Shown here: positions 25,380-33,457 of the stretch, piece after piece
Numbering within the stretch: position 1 is the first letter of the stretch
How the letters are laid out: each line of letters opens with the position of its first letter
Origin: an uncultured bacterium
GTDB lineage: Bacteria; Bacteroidota; Bacteroidia; Bacteroidales; Bacteroidaceae
Reading direction: 5' to 3'
NCBI GenBank assembly: GCA_905215345.1
Contig: CAJMPR010000029.1
Location: 1 to 41,063, forward strand
Length of the DNA stretch: 41,063 bases
Program-made: the position numbers and the translations under genes
The notes under the pieces: generated by a model
What the model was told of the DNA's origin: nothing
What the model saw: only the letters and a program-made list of their open reading frames with translations
Database searches by the model: none

Positions 25380-26084
25380 TCAACGCTTCATAAATTCTTT
25401 TCTCTCTTCTTCTGGGAACTTCTCAATGGCATAGCGCAACATAGTACGTGGCATCACCTTACAGTGTTTCTCAAGAAATTGTACCAGCAATCCTTTATCC
25501 CGCTTTCCCATTTCACGCAACATCCAGCCGACAGCCTTCTGCATCAGGTCGTGTTTATGGTACAACAACTTCTCCGAGAGAGCCAATATATCGATGAAAT
25601 CATTGTTTTTAATGAGCGTATAAGTAGATACGACGGCGATACGCTGATCCCAAAGCAAATCACTATCTGCCAAACGGTAAAGCTCCTTGCGAGCCTTGTC
25701 TTTCAAATATTCCCCTACAATACCGGGAGCAGACAGATCCACTAAATCCCAGTTATTAATACGGGCTGTTTGTGAAAGATAAAAGTCGTAAATCGCTTTT
25801 CTCCCTTTCTCATCCGTTTTCTTGAAACGCTCTACCAACATCAATAAAGCACAAAGCCGACATTCATGCCATTCACTTTGCAGCAACTCTGCCATTACCT
25901 CAAACGGTTCGTCTTTATGCAGTTTCGCTACCAGGCGGGTATTTGGCACTACCACACCCAGAAACTTATCGCCCTCGCCATACTGTCCTTTTCCTGTTTT
26001 GAAGAAATTGGGCAGGTATTCCCGCTTCACCGGATCGATATATTCCCGTATCTCTTGCTCTATTTCTTTTGCTTTTTGCTTCAT
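25380..26084 (-). CDS. DNA alkylation repair protein (AlkD-like)
   Basis: A 234-residue all-helical protein of the HEAT-like-repeat AlkD family. These are glycosylases that remove bulky alkylated bases such as 3- and 7-substituted purines. Landmarks are NWDLVDLSAP (about 113-122), WDQRIAVVSTYTLI (about 147-160) and LLYHKHDLMQKAVGWMLREMGKRD (about 172-195), the last two carrying the family's Trp/Asp and Lys residues around the active cleft. The length matches. A TATTTTTG box (26089-26096, - strand) ends only 4 nt before the ATG, so the transcript may be leaderless. It is divergent from the SpmA/B-like transporter and is followed by the ruvB upstream region. Confidence 0.9.
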   Translation of the reverse strand: MKQKAKEIEQEIREYIDPVKREYLPNFFKTGKGQYGEGDKFLGVVVPNTRLVAKLHKDEPFEVMAELLQSEWHECRLCALLMLVERFKKTDEKGRKAIYDFYLSQTARINNWDLVDLSAPGIVGEYLKDKARKELYRLADSDLLWDQRIAVVSTYTLIKNNDFIDILALSEKLLYHKHDLMQKAVGWMLREMGKRDKGLLVQFLEKHCKVMPRTMLRYAIEKFPEEERKEFMKR

Positions 26085-26088
26085 CCCA

Positions 26089-26096
26089 CAAAAATA
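26089..26096 (-). promoter_or_regulatory. -7 box for the alkD-like gene
   Basis: The - strand reads TATTTTTG, ending 4 nt before the ATG at 26084. Its position implies a leaderless or near-leaderless mRNA. Confidence 0.5.
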
Positions 26097-26130
26097 GCTA
26101 TTTTTTCCACGCTAAACGGAAAGATATTCC

Positions 26131-26138
26131 TACTTTTG
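26131..26138 (+). promoter_or_regulatory. -7 box for the SpmA/B-like gene
   Basis: TACTTTTG, a full match to TAnnTTTG, 23 nt upstream of the ATG at 26162. It supports that start over longer in-frame readings that would cross the box. Confidence 0.65.
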
Positions 26139-26161
26139 CAGGAAAATCAACGCATTATTTT

Positions 26162-27394
26162 ATGGTTTTAAATTACATTTGGGTAGCATTTTTCGTAATT
26201 GCTTTCATTGTGGCACTCTGTAAACTCCTGTTTATGGGGAATACGGAAATATTTACGGAACTCGTTAACGCTACATTCGATTCCTCAAAAACGGCATTCG
26301 AGATATCATTGGGACTGACCGGTATTCTATCCCTCTGGCTGGGTATCATGAAAATCGGTGAGAACAGCGGAATGATTAATGCACTTTCCCGCTGGCTTAG
26401 TCCGGTATTCTGCCGCCTTTTCCCGGATATACCCAAAGGACATCCTGCAATGGGTTCTATCTTTATGAATCTTTCCGCCAATATGTTAGGACTTGACAAT
26501 GCCGCTACTCCGATGGGATTGAAAGCCATGAAAGAACTTCAGGAACTTAATCCAAAGAAAGATACCGCAACTAATCCAATGATTATGTTCCTGGTAATCA
26601 ACACTTCAGGACTAATATTGATTCCGGTAAGTATCATGATGTACCGTGCGCAACTGGGTGCGGCACAACCTACCGACATCTTCATTCCGACGCTGCTCAC
26701 GACTGCCGTATCTACGCTTGTAGGTGTTACCACCGTTAGCATATCACAACGTATTAATCTGATTTGCAAGCCAATACTTATCCTGATAGGTTGTATCAGC
26801 TTATTCTTTGCAGGACTTATCTGGCTGTTCACGCAAGTCAGCCGTGAAGAAATGGGTATTTATTCCACTTTGACGGCAAACATCCTCCTGTTCAGTATCA
26901 TCTTGCTGTTCATTGTATGGGGATTATGGAAAAAGATTAATGTATACGATGCTTTTATTGAGGGGGCTAAAGAGGGCTTTCTCACGGCTGTACGTATCAT
27001 CCCCTATTTAGTGGCATTCCTCGTTGGAATCGCGGTTTTCCGTACTTCGGGGGCAATGGATGTACTGATTAACGGCATCGCATCGGCAGCGGGATTTTTC
27101 GGATTAGATACCAGCTTTGCCGGTGCTCTGCCCACCGCCTTGATGAAGACACTGAGCGGCAGTGCAGCCAATGGATTGATGATTGATACAATGACACAAC
27201 ATGGAGCAGACTCCTTCGTCGGTCGGATGAGTTGTGTGGCACGTGGTGCTTCGGATACTACATTTTATATTCTTGCCGTTTACTTCGGCAGTGTAGGTAT
27301 CACCAAAACTCGCAATGCGGTTACATGTGGGCTGATTGCGGACTTATCCGGTATTATTGCCGCTATTATCATCAGTTACCTGTTCTTCTTTTAA
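26162..27394 (+). CDS. Nucleoside-recognition (Gate) domain membrane protein, SpmA-SpmB fusion type
   Basis: A 410-residue membrane protein with two Gate-type nucleoside-recognition domains. The first half resembles SpmA (GMINALSRWLSPVFCRLFP, then NMLGLDNAATPMGLKAM). The second resembles SpmB (AFIEGAKEGFLTAVRIIPYLVAFLVGIAVFRTSGAMD, residues about 285-320, ending RGASDTTFYILAVYFGS). In spore formers these are separate proteins; in Bacteroides they are commonly fused and there is no sporulation. The transported substrate is unknown. The start at MVLNYIWV is set by the -7 box. ybeY follows after 44 nt and is probably cotranscribed. Confidence 0.88.
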   Translation: MVLNYIWVAFFVIAFIVALCKLLFMGNTEIFTELVNATFDSSKTAFEISLGLTGILSLWLGIMKIGENSGMINALSRWLSPVFCRLFPDIPKGHPAMGSIFMNLSANMLGLDNAATPMGLKAMKELQELNPKKDTATNPMIMFLVINTSGLILIPVSIMMYRAQLGAAQPTDIFIPTLLTTAVSTLVGVTTVSISQRINLICKPILILIGCISLFFAGLIWLFTQVSREEMGIYSTLTANILLFSIILLFIVWGLWKKINVYDAFIEGAKEGFLTAVRIIPYLVAFLVGIAVFRTSGAMDVLINGIASAAGFFGLDTSFAGALPTALMKTLSGSAANGLMIDTMTQHGADSFVGRMSCVARGASDTTFYILAVYFGSVGITKTRNAVTCGLIADLSGIIAAIIISYLFFF

Positions 27395-27438
27395 AGAAGT
27401 ACGAATAAGCGAATCATAAATCATAATTTATAATTAAT

Positions 27439-27849
27439 ATGGTTTCCTATCAAACAGACGGCGTTGAAATGCCTGCAATCAAGAAACGCGAAACAACAGA
27501 ATGGATTAAAGCTGTTGTTGCCACCTACGGAAAAAGAGTCGGTGAAATCGCCTATATTTTCTGCTCAGACGAGAAGATTCTTGAAGTAAACCGCCAGTAT
27601 CTCCAACACGATTATTATACTGACATCATCACATTTGATTACTGCGAAGGGACTCGCCTTAGCGGCGACCTCTTCATCAGCCTCGATACCGTCCGTACCA
27701 ATGCCGAACAATTCGGTAGTGACTATGAGACAGAACTGTATCGTGTCATTATTCATGGCATCCTGCACCTTTGCGGAATCAATGACAAAGGTCCCGGAGA
27801 ACGGGAAATCATGGAAGCTGCCGAAAACCGGGCATTGGCAATGAGATAA
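27439..27849 (+). CDS. ybeY: Endoribonuclease YbeY (rRNA maturation)
   Basis: A 136-residue YbeY/UPF0054 protein, a metal-dependent RNase in 16S rRNA 3'-end maturation and ribosome quality control. The metal motif reads HGILHLCGIND: His106 and His110 are present, but the third ligand position of the usual H-G-x-L-H-L-x-G-x-D-H motif is not a His here; Asp116 aligns with the Asp before it and the next residue is Lys. The supporting motif DIITFDYCEG (about 61-70) matches the family's substrate-groove strand. It probably shares a transcript with the upstream SpmA/B-like gene. The convergent YhcH-like gene is separated by dyad array C. Confidence 0.9.
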   Translation: MVSYQTDGVEMPAIKKRETTEWIKAVVATYGKRVGEIAYIFCSDEKILEVNRQYLQHDYYTDIITFDYCEGTRLSGDLFISLDTVRTNAEQFGSDYETELYRVIIHGILHLCGINDKGPGEREIMEAAENRALAMR

Positions 27850-27898
27850 TGTAATACCGACTCACCAGCAAAACGAACAGCAAGTTTCATTTTAACAT

Positions 27899-27986
27899 TT
27901 GTGCCACCTTGCTGGCAAAGTTGTGCCATCGCATTGGCAAAGTTGTGCCAGTAGTGTGGCACTGTTGTGCCAATGCGTTGGCACAA
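27899..27986. repeat. 22-bp-period dyad array C, four units
   Basis: Units start at 27899, 27921, 27943 and 27965, exactly 22 bp apart. Each is TTGTGCCA-N6-TGGCANNN. The 6-nt centres differ (CCTTGC, TCGCAT, GTAGTG, ATGCGT). Unit 4 is a perfect 8-bp dyad (TTGTGCCA/TGGCACAA). It fills the gap between the convergent ybeY and YhcH-like genes and could form terminator-like hairpins on both strands, though no T-runs follow. Confidence 0.9.
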
Positions 27987-28060
27987 ACTCTCCTTTACAC
28001 AGTCCTGCCATAGCAGGTGTATAATCGCCGCTTTAGTACAAAGAGGATAAAGCGCTCCTA

Positions 28061-28660
28061 TTATTCTATATAATCAAGCTTTATTACAACAACCCGGATA
28101 GCTTGCGATTCTTTATCCGTGCATACTTTAGCAATATGCCAATCGCCCGGGAAGAACAGGAAGAAGCGTTCAGGCGTAGAATCAATCAACATCGTTTTGT
28201 CAATGTCATAATCATAATGGATAGCATCCGGTTTATAGGCACAGTTGGGTTTTGAACTGGCATGGTCCAACAGACCGAAACGTTCAGTGCCTTTTACCAC
28301 ATACTGGAAATCAATATGATGATAATGGGACTCGGAAGCGCGCTTTGCCAACGGTTGATTCTCGCTATCTTCTACAGAAACCATTAATGAAGTTCCCTCT
28401 ATCCGATGTTTTCCTGCCGGAATACTTACTAAATCATGAGTTGCCAACCACTGAAACATCGTATCCCATTGTGCTTGATTCTTCTGATACTGCGTCTTAA
28501 ATTCTTGCAAATTGGTAGATACATCAGGAAGAGCTTTAAAGCCATTACTCCAACTGCGAGTTAAAGTCCATTGAACAGCATCGGCAGATTGAGCGTGAAG
28601 TGTTGTTAACGAACCTATTGCCAACAGGCAAACAGCAAAACTAAATCTAAGTATTTTCAT
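28061..28660 (-). CDS. YhcH/YjgK/YiaL-family protein with signal peptide
   Basis: A 199-residue protein. Residues 1-24 form a signal peptide (FAVCLLAIGSLTTLHAQ, cut before Ser25), and the rest is a YhcH/YjgK/YiaL (DUF386) cupin-like domain. Landmarks are HRIEGTSLMVSVEDSE, HYHHIDFQYVVKGTERFG (about 112-129) and the C-terminal FFLFFPGDWHIAKV, with His residues that could bind a metal. Characterised relatives act on sugars or sialic acid and are cytoplasmic; the signal peptide here puts it in the periplasm. The substrate is unknown. It has its own -7 box (28684-28691) and is divergent from mnmG. Confidence 0.87.
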   Translation of the reverse strand: MKILRFSFAVCLLAIGSLTTLHAQSADAVQWTLTRSWSNGFKALPDVSTNLQEFKTQYQKNQAQWDTMFQWLATHDLVSIPAGKHRIEGTSLMVSVEDSENQPLAKRASESHYHHIDFQYVVKGTERFGLLDHASSKPNCAYKPDAIHYDYDIDKTMLIDSTPERFFLFFPGDWHIAKVCTDKESQAIRVVVIKLDYIE

Positions 28661-28683
28661 CTTGTTTTATATTTATGTTGGGA

Positions 28684-28691
28684 CAAAAGTA
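28684..28691 (-). promoter_or_regulatory. -7 box for the YhcH-like gene
   Basis: The - strand reads TACTTTTG, a full match to TAnnTTTG, 23 nt upstream of the ATG at 28660. Confidence 0.6.
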
Positions 28692-28765
28692 CTGTTTCTT
28701 TTCATATCATGTTCTTTCTAAAGACAATATAACGTAGAAAGTAAAGCTAAAAAATAACTTTTTAG

Positions 28766-28773
28766 TAACTTTG
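28766..28773 (+). promoter_or_regulatory. -7 box for mnmG
   Basis: TAACTTTG, a full match, 24 nt upstream of the ATG at 28798. It excludes a TTG at 28771 as a start. Confidence 0.65.
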
Positions 28774-28797
28774 CACGGTTTAAAAAACATTGTACGA

Positions 28798-30672
28798 ATG
28801 GAGTTTAAGTATGACATAATCGTAATAGGCGCCGGTCATGCCGGTTGCGAAGCTGCTGCCGCTGCTGCAAATTTGGGTTCAAGCACCTGTCTTATCACAA
28901 TGGATATGAACAAGATAGGTCAAATGAGCTGTAATCCTGCCGTAGGTGGTATAGCAAAAGGGCAGATTGTACGCGAAGTTGACGCCTTAGGTGGATATAT
29001 GGGACTGGTAACAGATAAAACAGCTATCCAATTCCGTATATTAAATCGTTCAAAAGGGCCTGCCATGTGGAGCCCCCGCGCACAATGCGACCGCAATAAA
29101 TTCATTTGGACCTGGCGGGAGATCTTGGAGAATATCCCCAATCTGCATATCTGGCAAGATACCGTACGGGAAATTCTTGTTGAAAACGGTGAGGTTGTCG
29201 GATTGACGACTTTATGGGGAGTTACTTTCCGTGCCAAATGTATCGTGTTGACTGCGGGAACTTTCCTCAACGGACTGATGCACGTAGGACGTACCATGCT
29301 CCCGGGTGGACGTATGGCAGAACCGGCATCATATCAATTAACCGAATCCATCGCCAAACACGGCATTACTTACGGTCGCATGAAAACGGGTACACCGGTA
29401 CGCATTGACGGACGAAGTGTGCACTACGAAGATATGGCCATTCAGGACGGTGAAGCCGACTTCCATAAATTTTCATTCATGGATAATGGTGTTCGGCATT
29501 TGAAACAATTGCCATGCTGGACATGTTATACCAATGAAGATGTACACAGTATTCTTCGGGAAGGGTTGCCGGATTCTCCCCTTTTCAACGGACAAATTCA
29601 AAGTATAGGGCCACGATACTGCCCCAGTATAGAAACTAAAATCATAACTTTCCCTGATAAAGAACAACACCAGCTTTTCCTTGAACCGGAGGGAGAAACG
29701 ACTCAAGAGCTTTATCTCAATGGATTCTCTTCTTCATTGCCAATGAACATCCAAATCGAAGCATTGAAGAAGATTCCGGCTTTCCGCGACTTGGTGATTT
29801 ATCGCCCGGGATATGCAATAGAATATGACTACTTCGATCCTACCCAACTAAAACATACGTTGGAAACGAAGAAAATTAAGAATCTATTCTTTGCCGGACA
29901 AGTAAACGGGACTACCGGATACGAAGAAGCAGCCGGACAAGGAATCATTGCAGGTATCAATGCACACATCAATTGCCACGGTGGAGAGCCGTTCACTCTT
30001 GCACGTGATGAAGCATATATAGGCGTACTAATCGACGATTTAGTTACTAAAGGCGTTGATGAGCCTTATCGCATGTTTACCTCACGAGCAGAATATCGTA
30101 TCCTTCTGCGTATGGACGACGCCGATATGCGCCTTACTGAAAAGTCATGGAAGCTGGGACTTGCCAAAGAAGAACGTTACCAGTTACTAAAGAGTAAACA
30201 AGAAATGATTAAGGATATTATTGATTTTACCCGTGATTACTCGATGAAACCGACCTTAATCAATTCGGTATTGGAACAACTCGGCACTACCCCACTCCGT
30301 CAAGGATGTAAATTGATAGATCTGATTAATCGCCCGCAAGTAACTTTGGAGAATATGGCAGAACATGTAAGCGCTTTCCGCCGCGAGCTGGATAAAGTGA
30401 CTGATAGGAAGGAAGAAATTATCGAAGCGGCAGAAATACTTATCAAGTACGAAGGCTATATTGGACGCGAACGGATTATAGCAGATAAACTGGCACGATT
30501 GGAAAGCATCAAGATAAAAGGGAAGTTTGACTACAATTCTATTCAGTCCCTCTCCACCGAAGCTCGCCAAAAGTTAGTAAAGATTGATCCGGAAACAATA
30601 GCCCAAGCAAGCCGAATCCCGGGAGTGTCGCCAAGTGACATTAACGTACTACTGGTACTTTGCGGCAGATAA
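28798..30672 (+). CDS. mnmG: tRNA uridine-5-carboxymethylaminomethyl modification enzyme MnmG (GidA)
   Basis: A 624-residue FAD protein that, with MnmE, installs carboxymethylaminomethyl on U34 of certain tRNAs. The Rossmann motif is GAGHAGCEAA (11-20), followed by family signatures CNPAVGGIAKGQIVREVDALGG (about 48-69), the GTFLNG/PGGRMAEPAS segment, and GQVNGTTGYEEAAGQG near 370. The C-terminal helical domain is complete, ending IPGVSPSDINVLLVLCGR. It is the first gene of a run with apt, and a parS-like palindrome lies just after its stop. In many bacteria mnmG/gidA is near oriC and parABS. Confidence 0.97.
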   Translation: MEFKYDIIVIGAGHAGCEAAAAAANLGSSTCLITMDMNKIGQMSCNPAVGGIAKGQIVREVDALGGYMGLVTDKTAIQFRILNRSKGPAMWSPRAQCDRNKFIWTWREILENIPNLHIWQDTVREILVENGEVVGLTTLWGVTFRAKCIVLTAGTFLNGLMHVGRTMLPGGRMAEPASYQLTESIAKHGITYGRMKTGTPVRIDGRSVHYEDMAIQDGEADFHKFSFMDNGVRHLKQLPCWTCYTNEDVHSILREGLPDSPLFNGQIQSIGPRYCPSIETKIITFPDKEQHQLFLEPEGETTQELYLNGFSSSLPMNIQIEALKKIPAFRDLVIYRPGYAIEYDYFDPTQLKHTLETKKIKNLFFAGQVNGTTGYEEAAGQGIIAGINAHINCHGGEPFTLARDEAYIGVLIDDLVTKGVDEPYRMFTSRAEYRILLRMDDADMRLTEKSWKLGLAKEERYQLLKSKQEMIKDIIDFTRDYSMKPTLINSVLEQLGTTPLRQGCKLIDLINRPQVTLENMAEHVSAFRRELDKVTDRKEEIIEAAEILIKYEGYIGRERIIADKLARLESIKIKGKFDYNSIQSLSTEARQKLVKIDPETIAQASRIPGVSPSDINVLLVLCGR

Positions 30673-30679
30673 CGCCCAT

Positions 30680-30695
30680 CGTTCCACGTGAAACA
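30680..30695. other. parS-like ParB-binding palindrome
   Basis: CGTTCCACGTGAAACA matches the widespread parS consensus TGTTNCACGTGAAACA at 15 of 16 positions (only the first base differs). It lies 8 nt after the mnmG stop, in the mnmG-apt gap, not in coding sequence. parS sites next to gidA/mnmG and near the origin are well known in other bacteria. Confidence 0.75.
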
Positions 30696-30729
30696 AAAGA
30701 ATTCAATAAACGTATTAAATAGATTGATT

Positions 30730-31254
30730 ATGAGCAAAGAAACACTTGCAAAAAGTATTCGAGAAATTCCAGACTTCCCTATCCCCGGAATATTGTTCTA
30801 CGACGTCACTACCCTTTTCAAAAGCCCTGCGGCATTGCAGGAGTTATCAGATATTTTATATGAAATGTATAAGGACAAAGGAATAACCAAAGTAGTAGGC
30901 ATTGAATCCAGAGGCTTCATCATGGGCCCCATCTTAGCCACCCGGTTAGGTGCCGGATTTGTCCCCATTCGTAAACCCGGGAAGTTACCGGCAGAAACCA
31001 TAGAAGAAAGTTACGACAAAGAGTACGGGAAAGATACTGTACAAATTCATAAAGATGCTATCAACGAAGATGATGTTGTATTACTTCACGATGACTTATT
31101 AGCTACCGGTGGAACTATGGAAGCAGCTTGTAAGTTAGTAGAGAAAATGAATCCTAAGAAGATTTATGTAAACTTCATCATTGAACTGAAAGAATTGCAT
31201 GGTAAAGATGCATTCGATAAAGACATAGATGTGCAATCGGTATTATCATTATAA
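30730..31254 (+). CDS. apt: Adenine phosphoribosyltransferase
   Basis: A 174-residue type I phosphoribosyltransferase that salvages adenine to AMP with PRPP. Landmarks are PDFPIPGILFYDVTTL, GIESRGFIMGP, the PLP-like RKPGKLPAET loop and the PRPP-binding HDDLLATGGTMEAAC. The ATG at 30730 (MSKETLAKS) gives the standard length; a GTG at 30688 lies within the parS-like site. It is 57 nt downstream of mnmG and probably cotranscribed. Confidence 0.96.
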   Translation: MSKETLAKSIREIPDFPIPGILFYDVTTLFKSPAALQELSDILYEMYKDKGITKVVGIESRGFIMGPILATRLGAGFVPIRKPGKLPAETIEESYDKEYGKDTVQIHKDAINEDDVVLLHDDLLATGGTMEAACKLVEKMNPKKIYVNFIIELKELHGKDAFDKDIDVQSVLSL

Positions 31255-31275
31255 ATACCGAATGATGATTTAGCT

Positions 31276-31473
31276 TTTCACCACAGAGCACACAGAAGCT
31301 CACAGAGTTTTCTCTTTTCAAAGACAAAACATGCTGCCATTCAGAGCGTAACGAAGAATCTGCTCTTTTAATATAAAGCAACGATATACAAAGAAAATAG
31401 ATTCTTCGCTACGCTCTGAATGGCAAATATCAACATTAATCCTTTATGGGCCTCTGTGTACTCTACGGTGAAA
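31276..31473. mobile_element. MITE-like nested inverted-repeat element, 198 bp
   Basis: The outer arms are imperfect inverted repeats beginning TTTCACC (31276) and ending GGTGAAA (31473), each about 24 nt with ACACAGA in the middle. Inside are 25-bp arms, 31336-31360 (GCCATTCAGAGCGTAACG...) and 31400-31424, matching at 24 of 25. There is no open reading frame. The layout resembles a miniature inverted-repeat or REP-type element. It occupies most of the apt-uvrC gap. Confidence 0.65.
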
Positions 31474-31504
31474 TAAATTCTCATTTATAAAGACACAATA
31501 ATTT

Positions 31505-33319
31505 ATGGAAGAACTCAAAATCAATGACTACCTGAAAGGAATTGTTTCAAACTTACCTGAAAGCCCCGGTATTTATCAATATTTGAATGCTGAAGGAACA
31601 ATCATATATGTAGGGAAAGCCAAAAGTTTGAAACGACGGGTATCTTCCTACTTCAACCGGGAACATGAACCGGGAAAAACCCGTGTATTGGTAAGTAAAA
31701 TTGCCGATATACGATACATCGTAGTCAATTCAGAAGAGGACGCTCTGTTATTGGAGAACAACCTCATCAAGAAATACAAGCCACGTTACAACGTAATGCT
31801 GAAAGACGATAAAACTTATCCGTCTATTTGCGTACAAAACGAATATTTTCCCCGGGTATTCAAAACCAGGAGAATAATACGAAACGGCTCTTCCTATTAT
31901 GGCCCTTACAGTCATGTACCTTCCATGAATGCGGTGCTCGATCTTATTAAGCACTTATATCCACTCCGCACATGCAACCTAAATCTCTCACCGGAAAACA
32001 TCCAAGCAGGCAAATTCAATGTCTGTCTGGAATATCACATCAAGAACTGCGCAGGTCCTTGTATCGGCAAGCAAAGCCAGGAAGAATATCTGAAAAACAT
32101 TGCCGAAATCAAGGAAATTCTCAAAGGAAACACACAAGATATCGAGAAATTACTCTATCAGCAGATGCAGGAACTGGCAACTGAAATGAAGTTTGAAGAA
32201 GCACAGAAAATCAAGGAAAAGTATTTGTTGCTGGAAAACTACCGTGCAAAATCAGAGGTTGTAAGCAACATATTGCACAATATCGACGTATTCTCTATCG
32301 AAGAAGACAGCGACGGAAAATCAGCATTTATCAACTACTTACATATTACAAACGGAGCAATCAACCAGGCATTTACCTTTGAATACAAGAAACGGCTGAA
32401 CGAGACGAAAGAAGAGCTGCTTTCACTGGGTATCATCGAAATGCGCGAACGTTATAAAAGCCTTTCCCGTGAAATTATCGTACCCTTTGAATTGGACATG
32501 GAACTTAAAGACGTCATTTTTACCATTCCACAACGAGGTGATAAGAAAAAATTGCTGGAACTTTCAATCCTGAACGTAAAACAATACAAAGCCGACCGCC
32601 TGAAACAATCTGAAAAATTAAATCCGGAACAGCGCATGGTACGTTTGCTAAAAGAAATTCAGCAAGAACTCCACCTCGAACGCCTGCCTATGCAAATAGA
32701 GTGTTTTGATAACTCAAACATTCAAGGTTCCGATCCCGTGGCAGCCTGTGTAGTGTTCGTCAAAGGAAAGCCTTCCAAGAAAGACTATCGAAAATACAAC
32801 ATTAAAACCGTTGAAGGGCCAGATGATTATGCTTCAATGAAAGAAGTCGTAAAACGACGCTACCAACGCGCCATTGAAGAGAAGACGCCCCTACCCGACC
32901 TTCTGATCACCGATGGCGGTAAAGGACAAATGAGCGCTGTTAAAGAAGTCATAGACGAACTAAATCTAAACATTCCTATTGCCGGACTGGCTAAAGACGG
33001 CAAACACCGTACTTCGGAATTGTTATACGGATTTCCACCCCAGACAATCGGACTCAAACAAAACACCCCCCTATTCCGCCTGTTGACACAGATACAGGAC
33101 GAAGTACACCGTTTTGCCATCACATTCCATCGCGACAAGCGCAGCAAACGACAAGTCACCTCTGCCTTGGATGAAATAAAAGGAATCGGAGAAAAGACCA
33201 AAAACACCCTTCTCAAAGAATTTAAAAGTGTAAAACGAATCAAAGAGGCTTCGCAAGAAGAATTATCCAAAGTCGTTGGAGAAGCTAAAGCAAAGATTAT
33301 CCAAGAACATTTCGTCTAA
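31505..33319 (+). CDS. uvrC: Excinuclease ABC subunit C
   Basis: A 604-residue UvrC, which makes both incisions around a lesion in the UvrABC repair system. The N-terminal GIY-YIG nuclease is SPGIYQYLN...IIYVGKAKSLKRRVSSYF. A UVR/UvrB-binding motif lies near 200-235 (LYQQMQELATEMKFEEAQKIKEKY). The C-terminal RNase-H-like nuclease has IECFDNSNIQGSDPVA and LLITDGGKGQMSA, and a helix-hairpin-helix ends the protein (IKGIGEKTKNTLLKEF). The length is standard. The promoter is unclear because the MITE-like element lies directly upstream. Confidence 0.96.
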   Translation: MEELKINDYLKGIVSNLPESPGIYQYLNAEGTIIYVGKAKSLKRRVSSYFNREHEPGKTRVLVSKIADIRYIVVNSEEDALLLENNLIKKYKPRYNVMLKDDKTYPSICVQNEYFPRVFKTRRIIRNGSSYYGPYSHVPSMNAVLDLIKHLYPLRTCNLNLSPENIQAGKFNVCLEYHIKNCAGPCIGKQSQEEYLKNIAEIKEILKGNTQDIEKLLYQQMQELATEMKFEEAQKIKEKYLLLENYRAKSEVVSNILHNIDVFSIEEDSDGKSAFINYLHITNGAINQAFTFEYKKRLNETKEELLSLGIIEMRERYKSLSREIIVPFELDMELKDVIFTIPQRGDKKKLLELSILNVKQYKADRLKQSEKLNPEQRMVRLLKEIQQELHLERLPMQIECFDNSNIQGSDPVAACVVFVKGKPSKKDYRKYNIKTVEGPDDYASMKEVVKRRYQRAIEEKTPLPDLLITDGGKGQMSAVKEVIDELNLNIPIAGLAKDGKHRTSELLYGFPPQTIGLKQNTPLFRLLTQIQDEVHRFAITFHRDKRSKRQVTSALDEIKGIGEKTKNTLLKEFKSVKRIKEASQEELSKVVGEAKAKIIQEHFV

Positions 33320-33457
33320 TCTGCCGACAAGTATACAAATAAAGAACTCGCAGACATTATCCCGAACAGACATTTTAGCGCCTATTTGTGTGGATTTATT
33401 AACACATAAATAAGCAGTTGTAACTATCTGTATATCAACAAGATTAAAAAACGCAAC

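Noticed and set aside
33383..33410. Inverted repeat ATTTGTGTG...CACATAAAT after uvrC as a terminator or DnaA-box pair
   Set aside because: The arms are short and interrupted, no T-run follows, and the DnaA-like matches have two or more mismatches.
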